Below are positions 44,472 through 52,470 of a stretch of DNA of 64,000 nt, one piece after another. The first letter of the stretch is position 1, and each line of letters begins with the position of its first letter. Below the pieces are notes generated by a model. That model made no database searches, was not told the DNA's origin, and worked only from the letters and a program-made list of their open reading frames with translations. Made by a program: the position numbers and the translations under genes. This DNA comes from CAYWKU01 sp964459325 (GTDB lineage Bacteria; RBG-13-61-14; CAYWKU01). Location: contig CAYWKU010000004.1 in the NCBI GenBank assembly GCA_964459325.1, positions 62,001 to 126,000 of the forward strand, in the 5' to 3' direction.

Positions 44472-46311
44472 TGCAACGAGCGAGTTGGAATCGCTTAGAA
44501 AAACAATTATAAGCGGCCGACGCAAGGTAAAGAAAACCGTCACGTTATGCGGCGGCACCGGCTGCCGCGCGTCCCAATCAAAGGAGGTTATAGAAGCCAT
44601 AAGGGAGGAATTGTTCAAGCAGGGGTTGGAGTCGAAAGTCCACCTGCGGGTAACAGGGTGCCACGGCTTCTGCGAACAGGGTCCCATAGCGGTTATCGAG
44701 CCGGGGAACATCTTTTACTGTCATTTGACCCCCGACGACGCTCACGAGGTTGTTTTCAGCACCGTTCACAAAGGCGAGGTTGTCGAGCGTTTGCTTTATG
44801 TTGACCCGGTCAGCGGGAAGACGATTCAGACCGAAGCCGAAATTCCCTTTTACATGGCCCAGGACCGCAGTTTGCTTGACCGGAACAAAGGGATAGACCC
44901 CTGCTCCATAGAAGATTATGTCGCCCTCGGCGGGTACTCGGCGCTGGCAAAAACGCTGGAGGGCATGGCCCCGGAGCAAATCATCAGGGAAGTCAAGATG
45001 GCCGGATTGAGGGGCAGAGGCGGGGGAGGCTTCCCCACCGCACGCAAATGGACGGAATGCCGCGAGGCGCCGGGCGACGAGAAGTACGTTATTTGCAACG
45101 CCGACGAAGGAGACCCCGGCGCTTACATGGACCGTTGCCTGCTGGAGGGCAACCCTCACCAGGTGCTCGAGGGAATGATGATAGGGGCTTATGCGGTCGG
45201 CGCCCGGAAGGGATATATCTACGTTCGCAACGAATACCCCCTGGCGGTACGAAACTCGAAGGTGGCCGTCGAGCAGGCGCGCGATATGGGGCTTCTCGGT
45301 GAAGACATTATGGGGTCGCAGTTTTCTTTCGACGTCGAAATCGCCCGGGGCGGAGGGGCGTTCGTCTGCGGTGAATCAACCGCGCTTATGGCTTCCCTGG
45401 AAGGTAAAGTCGGCGAGCCGCGACCCAAGGACGTGCATACCGTTGTCGACGGCCTGTGGCACAAGCCGACTACGTTGAACAACGTTGAGACGTGGGCCAA
45501 TGTTCCATTCATAATATCCAACGGCTCGAAAGGTTTCTCCTCCAGGGGGACAAAAGGCAGCAAGGGCACCAAGATACTTGCGCTCACAGGCCGGATAAAG
45601 AACACCGGCCTGGTGGAAGTGGATATGGGGACCCCGCTGAAAACGGTCGTGTTCGATATAGGAGGCGGGCCCGCGAACGGTAAACCCGTTAAAGCGGTTC
45701 AGACCGGCGGGCCGTCCGGCGGTTGCCTGCCCGTCGAGAAGTTCGACCTTCCTGTGGATTTCGACGTCCTCTATGACGCGGGCTCAATGATTGGCTCGGG
45801 CGGCGTTGTGGTTATGGACGAGGAATCTTGCATGGTGGATGTGGCCAAGTATTTCCTCACCTTTCTGCAGGACGAATCGTGCGGCAAATGCGTGCCGTGT
45901 CGGCTGGGAATAGACCGGATGCTGGAGATTATCACCGATATTACCGAGGGCCGCGGAACCATCGGGCAACTGGACCTGTTGGAGGAGCTGGGGGATACCG
46001 TCTCCCGGACTTCCCTTTGCGGGCTCGGGAAAACCGCAGCTAATCCCGTGCTTTCCACTTTGAGGTATTTCCGGGAAGAATACGAGGCGCACATCGACCG
46101 GAAAAAGTGCCCCGCCGGGGTGTGTAAGGCTTTAATCGAATATTCGATTGACCCGGGAAAATGCAACGGTTGCGGGTTGTGCAGAGTCGCGTGCCCTTAC
46201 GGCGCCATCACCGGCGAGAAAAAGAAAGTGCATGTAATCGATGCGACATTGTGCCGGAAATGCGGTATATGCCGCAGCGAGTGCAAGTACGAAGCCGTTC
46301 AAGTCAATTAA
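44458..46311 (+). CDS. NuoF-like NADH/FMN subunit with extra ferredoxin domains (HndC/HydB type)
   Basis: The 617-residue protein has an N-terminal thioredoxin-like [2Fe-2S] domain (LCGGTGCRA and TGCHGFCEQGP), the NuoF core with NADH-binding GLRGRGGGGFPTARKW and FMN-site CNADEGDPGAYMDR, the [4Fe-4S] motif ESCGKCVPCRLG, and a C-terminal two-[4Fe-4S] ferredoxin domain (CNGCGLCRVACP, CRKCGICRSECK). This is the layout of bifurcating-hydrogenase and related diaphorase subunits, not of plain complex I. Confidence 0.93.
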   Translation: MARLSATSELESLRKTIISGRRKVKKTVTLCGGTGCRASQSKEVIEAIREELFKQGLESKVHLRVTGCHGFCEQGPIAVIEPGNIFYCHLTPDDAHEVVFSTVHKGEVVERLLYVDPVSGKTIQTEAEIPFYMAQDRSLLDRNKGIDPCSIEDYVALGGYSALAKTLEGMAPEQIIREVKMAGLRGRGGGGFPTARKWTECREAPGDEKYVICNADEGDPGAYMDRCLLEGNPHQVLEGMMIGAYAVGARKGYIYVRNEYPLAVRNSKVAVEQARDMGLLGEDIMGSQFSFDVEIARGGGAFVCGESTALMASLEGKVGEPRPKDVHTVVDGLWHKPTTLNNVETWANVPFIISNGSKGFSSRGTKGSKGTKILALTGRIKNTGLVEVDMGTPLKTVVFDIGGGPANGKPVKAVQTGGPSGGCLPVEKFDLPVDFDVLYDAGSMIGSGGVVVMDEESCMVDVAKYFLTFLQDESCGKCVPCRLGIDRMLEIITDITEGRGTIGQLDLLEELGDTVSRTSLCGLGKTAANPVLSTLRYFREEYEAHIDRKKCPAGVCKALIEYSIDPGKCNGCGLCRVACPYGAITGEKKKVHVIDATLCRKCGICRSECKYEAVQVN

Positions 46312-46322
46312 CGAGGTGTAAT

Positions 46323-47018
46323 ATGATTCATTATGTAAACCTTACCATAGACGGAGCCGGCGTTAAAGCCGCGAAAGGAACCACGGTGCTTGATGTCGCC
46401 ATCGAGTACGGCATATGCATACCCCACTTGTGTTATGTCCCTTCGCTTTCGGATATAGGGGCGTGCCGTCTGTGTATAGTCGAGAACGTCGTTAACGGGC
46501 GCTCGAAAATCACCACCTCCTGCACCCTTAAAGTCCAGGAAGGTATGGTGATAAGAACGAACACGGAAAGAATACGCAAATTGCGTAAGAATATTGCCGA
46601 ATTGCTGGTTACTCAGGCGCCCAACTCGCGGGCGATACAGGATATAGCCGTTCGCTGCGGGGTAAAAGAAGTGCGTTTTCCCTTCAGGAACAGCGACTGC
46701 GTTCTGTGCGGGCGTTGTGTGCGCGCTTGCAACGAGCTTTGGCGCGCCAAGGCGATTGGGTTTGTGGGGCGCGGAAAAGAGCGCCGCGTGGAATATCCGC
46801 TCGGGATACGTCCCGATTTCTGCAAGGAATGCAATTACTGCATCCAGCTTTGTCCCATGACCATCACCCCCTGCGAGGGGCCGATGAAACCGGGCGAAGA
46901 ATACCTGTGCGGTAAATGCGAGTCTCAGCTTATGCTCGCGGAAGAAGCCGGCGGCGACATTTGCGTCTGGTGCAAACTGGGCGAAGGCTTCGGATGCGGG
47001 CGCTATCCGGAAGCATGA
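46323..47018 (+). CDS. NuoG N-terminal-like iron-sulfur subunit (HoxU type)
   Basis: The 231-residue protein has an N-terminal [2Fe-2S] plant-type domain (CIPHLCYVPSLSDIGACRLC), the His-Cys [4Fe-4S] region, and two [4Fe-4S] motifs (CVLCGRCVRAC and CKECNYCIQLCP), then a cysteine-rich tail (CGKCE, CVWCKLGEGFGC). It stops before any hydrogenase H-cluster or molybdopterin domain. The first true start is 46323, 11 bp after the preceding stop. Its catalytic partner is not encoded nearby. Confidence 0.88.
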   Translation: MIHYVNLTIDGAGVKAAKGTTVLDVAIEYGICIPHLCYVPSLSDIGACRLCIVENVVNGRSKITTSCTLKVQEGMVIRTNTERIRKLRKNIAELLVTQAPNSRAIQDIAVRCGVKEVRFPFRNSDCVLCGRCVRACNELWRAKAIGFVGRGKERRVEYPLGIRPDFCKECNYCIQLCPMTITPCEGPMKPGEEYLCGKCESQLMLAEEAGGDICVWCKLGEGFGCGRYPEA

Positions 47019-47091
47019 AATAGCCGCCTTTGCAGGATAATTTCTTTATTATTATGCATTCGTGGTGTAGCCTTTACTCCTTTGGCCCTAC

Positions 47092-47239
47092 CAGGGTGTT
47101 GAAAAAGTCAGAAACGTAACGCCGCCATCCCTGGCGGCACTTGTAAGTAGCTGATTTTATTAAGGCGCCTTTTGCCGGCAAGCCATGCGGCCTGAGAAGG
47201 ATGCCAGCGTTACGAAAAATAGCATTTTTCAACACCCTG
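47092..47239. mobile_element. MITE-like 148-bp element with CTAC flanks
   Basis: The left end CAGGGTGTTGAAAAA (47092-47106) is matched perfectly in inverse at 47225-47239, and a second GTAACGC/GCGTTAC pairing lies just inside each end. CTAC stands directly outside both ends (47088-47091 and 47240-47243), as expected of a 4-bp target duplication. The inside has no ORF. No transposase of matching ends is in the window. Confidence 0.8.
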
Positions 47240-47324
47240 CTACGGATTGAATAACTGCGAAAGTACTTCTTTTAACCCGGAAATGTTACATGTTGTAGTT
47301 TTCTCGCCGGCGGTGTAAAATATG

Positions 47325-47338
47325 TAAACGTACGTTTA
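47325..47338. promoter_or_regulatory. 14-bp perfect palindrome, possible operator
   Basis: TAAACGTACGTTTA is self-complementary and lies 18 bp before the predicted -35 box of the kinase gene. It has the size and symmetry of a dimeric repressor or activator site; the protein is unknown. Confidence 0.45.
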
Positions 47339-47355
47339 GTTGCAGCGTGCTATTA

Positions 47356-47384
47356 TTGACGAGCGCGCGTAAATTGAATACTTT
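47356..47384 (+). promoter_or_regulatory. Predicted promoter of the hybrid kinase gene
   Basis: TTGACG (47356-47361) and TACTTT (47379-47384) are 17 bp apart. Transcription would start near 47391, about 52 bp before the ATG. Confidence 0.4.
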
Positions 47385-47442
47385 TACTCCGTCATTGCAC
47401 AATATTGATTATAAGGATGGGTGGGATTAGAGCGGAGCGGGA

Positions 47443-50400
47443 ATGAAGGACGAGAGAAAGACCAAAAAACAGCTAATTGAAGAGCTTAACGAACTCAGGC
47501 GCAAGCCCGACGCAGATTCCGCCCCGGCCCAATCCTCTCTCGGAGAAAAATCCGCTTTTCTGGACAAGATAATCAACTCCGCCTCGGAAGGCATATTCGT
47601 CCTCGATGAAAACGTCAATTACAAGCTGATTAACCCCGCCTGCGGAAAAATGATGAGCCATAATCCCGCCGACTGGATAGGCAGGCGCGCCGGGTCGTTT
47701 CTTCTTGATGAAGACCGCGAAAGCGTCCGCCGGTGCTTTTATGAGGCTTATAGGGGAGAACCGGGACGCACGGAATTGAGAGTGCTCGGCGGCGACGGGA
47801 AGTACCGCTACCTGGACGTCCATTTGTCGCCACTTCGATGGGACGGCCACCCTCACGTCCTCGGAGTGGTCAACGACATAACTTCTCGAAAAAACGCCGA
47901 AGAGGCCAGGAAGCAAAGCGAAGCCAGGTTTCGCGCGGTAATCGAGGCGGCCCGGGACTGCGTGTTCATAAAGGATACCGACGGCATCTATACCCAGGTA
48001 AATCCCGCTATGGAGCGCCTTTTCGGAATTTCGGCGGATGAGCTGGTCGGCAGGGATGACGTTTCCCTTTTCGGCGAAGAAGCCGCACGTGTAATCGCCA
48101 CTACCGATGATAAGGTTTTTGCCGGAGAGGTGGCTGACGAAGAAGTCGCCAAGCCCGTGGACGGGGTAAACGTGACCTTCCACGTGGTAAAAGTCCCGTT
48201 GCAGGACGAAAAGGGCGATATAGTCGGTCTCTGCGGATTTGCACGGGACATCACCAGGCGCAAACTGGTCGAGGAGGAAATACGCAACCTCAGCCAGTTC
48301 CATGAAAGCATCATAGACAACGCCAATATATGGCTGGACGTCTTGGACGTCGACGCCAATGTCCTTATTTGGAACAAGGCCGCCGAGCAGATAAGCGGAT
48401 ACCCCCGCGAAGAAGTGGTCGGACATGCAAAAATATGGGAATGGCTGTATCCGGATAAAAAATACAGGGAAGAAATTACAAGCATGGCGGCTTCCATAAT
48501 TAAAGACGGAGTGGCGGTAGAAGACTTTGAAACCGTCATCCGGGCAAAGGACGGCTCGTACAAGACCATCCACTGGCACTCCCGCAACCTCGTCGACGAA
48601 AAAGGCGTCCCCGTAGGTTCGCTCGCCCTCGGGCGGGACGTGACGGACCTGAAAAAAATGTATATCGCACTGGCCGAAAGCGAAAAAAGATACCGGCTCC
48701 TCGCGGAAAACGTCACCGACATCATTATCACCATGGATATGGATATGAACATCACCTACGTAAGCCCCTCGGTGAAGATGGTGTCAGGATACACGCCGCA
48801 GGAAGTTACCGCCCGAAACCTCGAATACATACTCACACGCAAGTCGGTGGAGATAGCAGCTAAAACTCTCGGGCAGGAGCTCGAGCACGAAAAACTGCCG
48901 CCCTCCGAACGCCCGCCGACTCCCATGCTGGAGCTCAAAGCGCGCCGTAAGGATGGCTCTACCTTGTGGCTGGAGGTTAAAACCACATTCCTTCGCGACG
49001 AAAACGGCCGGCCCGTGGCCATTCTCGGCATGGCACGGGACATAACCGAGCGCAAGCAGGCGGAGGATGCCCTCAAAGAGCTTACCGAGAGCTTCATGGG
49101 CCTGTACGAAGGAGCGTTCGAAGGTATTGCGGTACATCACGAGGGAAAAATACTGGACGCCAACAAAACCCTGGCGAAAATGCTGGGATATGACCGGGAA
49201 GAACTGCCGGACAAGAAAGTGACGGATTTAATCGACCCCGAGTCCGGGGACATAGTGGAGGAAGATGTCAGACAGGGCATCGACAGGATATACGAGGCCG
49301 CATGCCTGAAAAAAGACGGCTCGAGGATGTTCGTGGAAATATCCAGCAAACCATACAAGCACAAGGGCCGGGACGTAAGGTTAATGGCCATACGCGAGGT
49401 TACCGAGCGGAAAACCGCCGAAAATGCCCTGGCGGCGGAGAAAGAGCGCCTGTCGGTAACTCTCAGGTCGATTGCCGACGGGGTTATAACCACCGACACC
49501 GACGGCAGGATAATTCTGATTAACGAGGCCGCGGAAAAGCTGACCGGATGGAGTCAAGAGGAGGCCATCGGGCGGGACATCGAAACCGTGTTTCACACCA
49601 TCGACGAGACCACCCTGGACCAGTGCGAAAACCCCGTGAAAACGGCCCTCGAAAACAACTCCATTTTTCAGGATTCCGAGCACATCATACTTATCGCCAG
49701 GGACGGGAAGGAAAGGCTGATAGCCCGGAGCGCCGCCCCCATAATGGACACCGAGGGAAACCGTATAGGCGCGGTGCTGGTGTTCAGGGACATCACGGAA
49801 AAAAGAAAAATGGAAGAGGAAAGGCTGAAAGCGCAAAAGCTGGAATCCGTAGGATTTCTCGCCGGCGGTATAGCTCATGACTTCAATAACATACTTACTG
49901 CCGTGCTCGGCAACATTACCCTGGCGAAGGCCTACGCCGGCGAAGGGGACGAAGTTTATAAAAAGCTTACCGAAGCGGAAAGAGCCGTCTTCAGGGCCAA
50001 GGAGCTGACCCAGCAGTTCCTCACCTTCTCCAAGGGCGGCGTCCCCATAAAGGAAACCGCCTCCATAAAGGAACTGGTGACCGATTCAGTGGACTTTGCT
50101 CTCACCGGTTCAAACGTAAGCTGCCAGTTCGATATGGAGGAAGGTTTGTGGCCCGCCGAAGTGGACACTGCCCAGATAAGCCAGGTGGTAAACAACCTGG
50201 TGATAAATGCAAAACAGGCGATGCCCGAAGGGGGGAACCTGTATGTAAAAGCGGAAAACAGGTTGCTGGAGGAGAAAAGCTCCGTTCCGCTGAGCAAGGG
50301 CAAGTATATCAAGCTGACAATCGCGGATACCGGAACCGGAATACCAGGAGAACATATCGGTAAAGTCTTCGACCCTTACTTCACCACCAAGCAGGATGGC

Positions 50401-50961
50401 AGCGGGCTGGGACTGTCCACTTCTTACTACGTGATAAAAAAGCATGAAGGGTTTATAGACGTTGAATCGGTCCCGGGAAAAGGGACGACGTTTCGCATTT
50501 ATCTGCCGGCAAGCACTCTCCAACCGGAGAGCGGAATTACGGAAACAAAGGCGGAAGTATTCGATGGTTCGAACAAAAGGGGCAGAGTTCTCATCATGGA
50601 CGACGAAGAAATGGTGCGCGAAACTTGCGGCGAGTTGCTGCAACACCTGGGGTACTCGGTGGACTTCGCCGCAGAAGGCGCGGAAGCCATTGTAAAATAC
50701 CGGGAAGCAATCGATGAGAAAAAGCCCTTCGACCTGGTAATCGCCGACCTCACCGTACCCGGCGGAATGGGAGGAAAGGAGTTGGTAAAAAACCTGAAGG
50801 AGCTCGACCCACGGGTCAGGGCCGTGGTATCAAGCGGTTATTCCACCGACCCCATCATGTCCGATTACCGGAAATACGGCTTCTGCGGAGTGGTGGCCAA
50901 GCCCTACAAGGTAGAAGAACTATACGAAGTAATGAACAGGATTATTTCCGGAAACGACTAA
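47443..50961 (+). CDS. Hybrid histidine kinase with six PAS domains and a receiver
   Basis: The 1172-residue soluble protein has six PAS units (about 37-150, 155-275, 283-405, 412-540, 545-655, 668-790), a dimerisation/phosphoacceptor region with His812 (GGIAHDFNNILTAVLGN), a HATPase domain (DTGTGIP, GSGLGLS) and a C-terminal receiver (about 1047-1165) with phospho-acceptor Asp1102 (VIADLTVPGGMGG). The HDFNN form is typical of kinases fused to receivers. Output partner and ligand are unknown. It is monocistronic, followed by repeat copy 3. Confidence 0.93.
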   Translation: MKDERKTKKQLIEELNELRRKPDADSAPAQSSLGEKSAFLDKIINSASEGIFVLDENVNYKLINPACGKMMSHNPADWIGRRAGSFLLDEDRESVRRCFYEAYRGEPGRTELRVLGGDGKYRYLDVHLSPLRWDGHPHVLGVVNDITSRKNAEEARKQSEARFRAVIEAARDCVFIKDTDGIYTQVNPAMERLFGISADELVGRDDVSLFGEEAARVIATTDDKVFAGEVADEEVAKPVDGVNVTFHVVKVPLQDEKGDIVGLCGFARDITRRKLVEEEIRNLSQFHESIIDNANIWLDVLDVDANVLIWNKAAEQISGYPREEVVGHAKIWEWLYPDKKYREEITSMAASIIKDGVAVEDFETVIRAKDGSYKTIHWHSRNLVDEKGVPVGSLALGRDVTDLKKMYIALAESEKRYRLLAENVTDIIITMDMDMNITYVSPSVKMVSGYTPQEVTARNLEYILTRKSVEIAAKTLGQELEHEKLPPSERPPTPMLELKARRKDGSTLWLEVKTTFLRDENGRPVAILGMARDITERKQAEDALKELTESFMGLYEGAFEGIAVHHEGKILDANKTLAKMLGYDREELPDKKVTDLIDPESGDIVEEDVRQGIDRIYEAACLKKDGSRMFVEISSKPYKHKGRDVRLMAIREVTERKTAENALAAEKERLSVTLRSIADGVITTDTDGRIILINEAAEKLTGWSQEEAIGRDIETVFHTIDETTLDQCENPVKTALENNSIFQDSEHIILIARDGKERLIARSAAPIMDTEGNRIGAVLVFRDITEKRKMEEERLKAQKLESVGFLAGGIAHDFNNILTAVLGNITLAKAYAGEGDEVYKKLTEAERAVFRAKELTQQFLTFSKGGVPIKETASIKELVTDSVDFALTGSNVSCQFDMEEGLWPAEVDTAQISQVVNNLVINAKQAMPEGGNLYVKAENRLLEEKSSVPLSKGKYIKLTIADTGTGIPGEHIGKVFDPYFTTKQDGSGLGLSTSYYVIKKHEGFIDVESVPGKGTTFRIYLPASTLQPESGITETKAEVFDGSNKRGRVLIMDDEEMVRETCGELLQHLGYSVDFAAEGAEAIVKYREAIDEKKPFDLVIADLTVPGGMGGKELVKNLKELDPRVRAVVSSGYSTDPIMSDYRKYGFCGVVAKPYKVEELYEVMNRIISGND

Positions 50962-50990
50962 CCGCGACAATCCGGGATTTTCCAGGGTGG

Positions 50991-51101
50991 CACACCTTGA
51001 CCGCAGGGTGGCTTATGGTGGGCAAAAGAACCTGAGAGCGTCTATCACCTTCCGGGCGCCGACCATATTTTCATGTAACCGGCGGGAGCGGCCAGGGTGT
51101 G
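50991..51101 (+). repeat. Dispersed ~110-bp inverted-repeat element, copy 3
   Basis: It starts CACACCTTGACCGC (50991-51004) and ends with a slightly diverged complement (GCGGCCAGGGTGTG, to 51101). Read on the + strand it matches the minus strand of copy 1 along its length, including TTATGG, ATCACCTT, GGGCGCCGA and CATATTTTCATGT. It lies 29 bp after the kinase stop. Confidence 0.85.
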
Positions 51102-51212
51102 AAACAAGCCCGTCTCCTTATCCGGAAATCTTGGCGATAATCCCCCGTAGATTATTCCGTCTCCAATAGATATAATCTTAATCCACGGTTGAAATAACCA
51201 GAGGTGATGCGC

Positions 51213-52001
51213 ATGGATTATTTTGCAAATAAAGTCGCCCTCATTACAGGCTCCGCCCGGGGCATCGGTTTCGCAACCGCCCGCGAGCTCGGAGGCAGGG
51301 GCGCGAAAATAGCGCTCTCCGATTTAACAGAGGATGCGTTGGCCGAAGCGAAAACCTCGCTGGAAAAAGACGGAGTGGAGGTGTTTTCGGTTAAGGCCGA
51401 CGTTACGGACCCCGAGCAGTGCCGGCTGATGGTCGAAAAATCGGTCGAGCGTTTCGGAAAACTGCATATATTGATAAACAACGCCGGGGTCAGCATAGTG
51501 GACTACTTCGAAAACTGCTCCCCCGAAACCTGCAAAAAGCTCATGGACGTCAACCTCATGGGCTGCATATACATGACACTGGCGGCTATCGAGCAGTTGA
51601 AGAAAAACGGCGGGCAAATCGTCTTCGTATCCAGCGTCAGCGGCATCCGCGCCATACCCACCGGCAGCATGTACAGCGCCAGCAAAGCCGCGCTTCGAAG
51701 CATGGCGGAATCCATCCGGCTCGAGCTGGAGCCTTACGGAGTCCACGTGGGCGTCATAACTCCCGGGTTCACCACCACCGACCCGCGCAAGACCGTGATG
51801 AAAGGAAGCGGCGTGCCTCGCCCCATCGACCGACCGCCTCACGACACCCCCGAAGGCGTCGCCCGCGGCATTGCGAAGTTGCTCGAAAAGCGCAAAAGGG
51901 AAATCGTTCTGACCCCGATGGGAAAGGTCTCTCACATTCTACAGCGTATAAGCCCCTCCCTCCTGGACAGAATACTCAAAAAACGCGAGCTGAAAAATTG
52001 A
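51213..52001 (+). CDS. Short-chain dehydrogenase/reductase
   Basis: The 262-residue protein has the classical SDR features: cofactor motif ITGSARGIGFATA, NNAGVS, and catalytic Ser with YSASK (Tyr and Lys). It uses NAD(P)H on an unknown alcohol or ketone. The ATG at 51213 has AGAGG 8 nt upstream and is preferred to GTG 51204 or ATG 51207. Confidence 0.9.
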   Translation: MDYFANKVALITGSARGIGFATARELGGRGAKIALSDLTEDALAEAKTSLEKDGVEVFSVKADVTDPEQCRLMVEKSVERFGKLHILINNAGVSIVDYFENCSPETCKKLMDVNLMGCIYMTLAAIEQLKKNGGQIVFVSSVSGIRAIPTGSMYSASKAALRSMAESIRLELEPYGVHVGVITPGFTTTDPRKTVMKGSGVPRPIDRPPHDTPEGVARGIAKLLEKRKREIVLTPMGKVSHILQRISPSLLDRILKKRELKN

Positions 52002-52470
52002 TTTAAGCCACGGATATACCCCAAATCGTGTCACATATAACACTTTCCGTGCCACGTCCCGCATCTTCAGCAACGGCGCGGATTTACGCCAAAAATCCTA
52101 TATTTTTTTCGAAGTATAGGAAACCCCGGGCTTCAGCCCGGGGTTTCATAATGCGGAGAATGGGGGGTTGAAAAATTTTCAATATATAGAGGGGTATGTT
52201 TTTTTGCCATGGTAGGCGCGGCACTCCTGCCGCGCATTCCACGGTGTTGTTCCGTATGCCCGACAGGAGTGTCGGGCCTACCATGTCTGGCTCTCCCCCC
52301 GTGCTCTTTGACAACTTCATATCTTGGGAGCGTCCATCGGACGCGATGCGATTTGTCCCCGAACCGCGCCAATTAAAAATCGGGGACATGTACTTGCCTG
52401 CCCGTAAGTGTCCGCACCCGCCAAGCTGCACGGGGTACTGGGAGTTGACGGATTTCCGGCGGCGTCGGCG
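52002..52470. other. Gene-free region with shared palindromes
   Basis: The 469-bp gap holds CCCCGGGCTTCAGCCCGGGG at 52125-52144 inside AAA/TTT ends, GCGCGGCA/TGCCGCGC near 52216-52236, and GCCCGACA/TGTCGGGC at 52258-52277. The last, with the following CTACCAT, repeats 30701-30727 exactly. The segment from about 52205 to 52285 is bounded by CATGGTAGGC and its inverse GCCTACCATG. No gene is seen. Confidence 0.75.

Larger units (their letters stand above)
47019..47442. other. Gene-free region with MITE-like element and kinase promoter
   Basis: The 424-bp gap holds the 148-bp inverted-repeat element (47092-47239), a 14-bp palindrome (47325-47338) and a predicted promoter (47356-47384) for the kinase downstream. 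Confidence 0.75.

Noticed and set aside
43983..47018. Part of respiratory complex I (nuoEFG)
   Set aside because: The F subunit has extra N- and C-terminal ferredoxin domains and the G-like subunit ends after the iron-sulfur domain; no membrane Nuo subunits follow.
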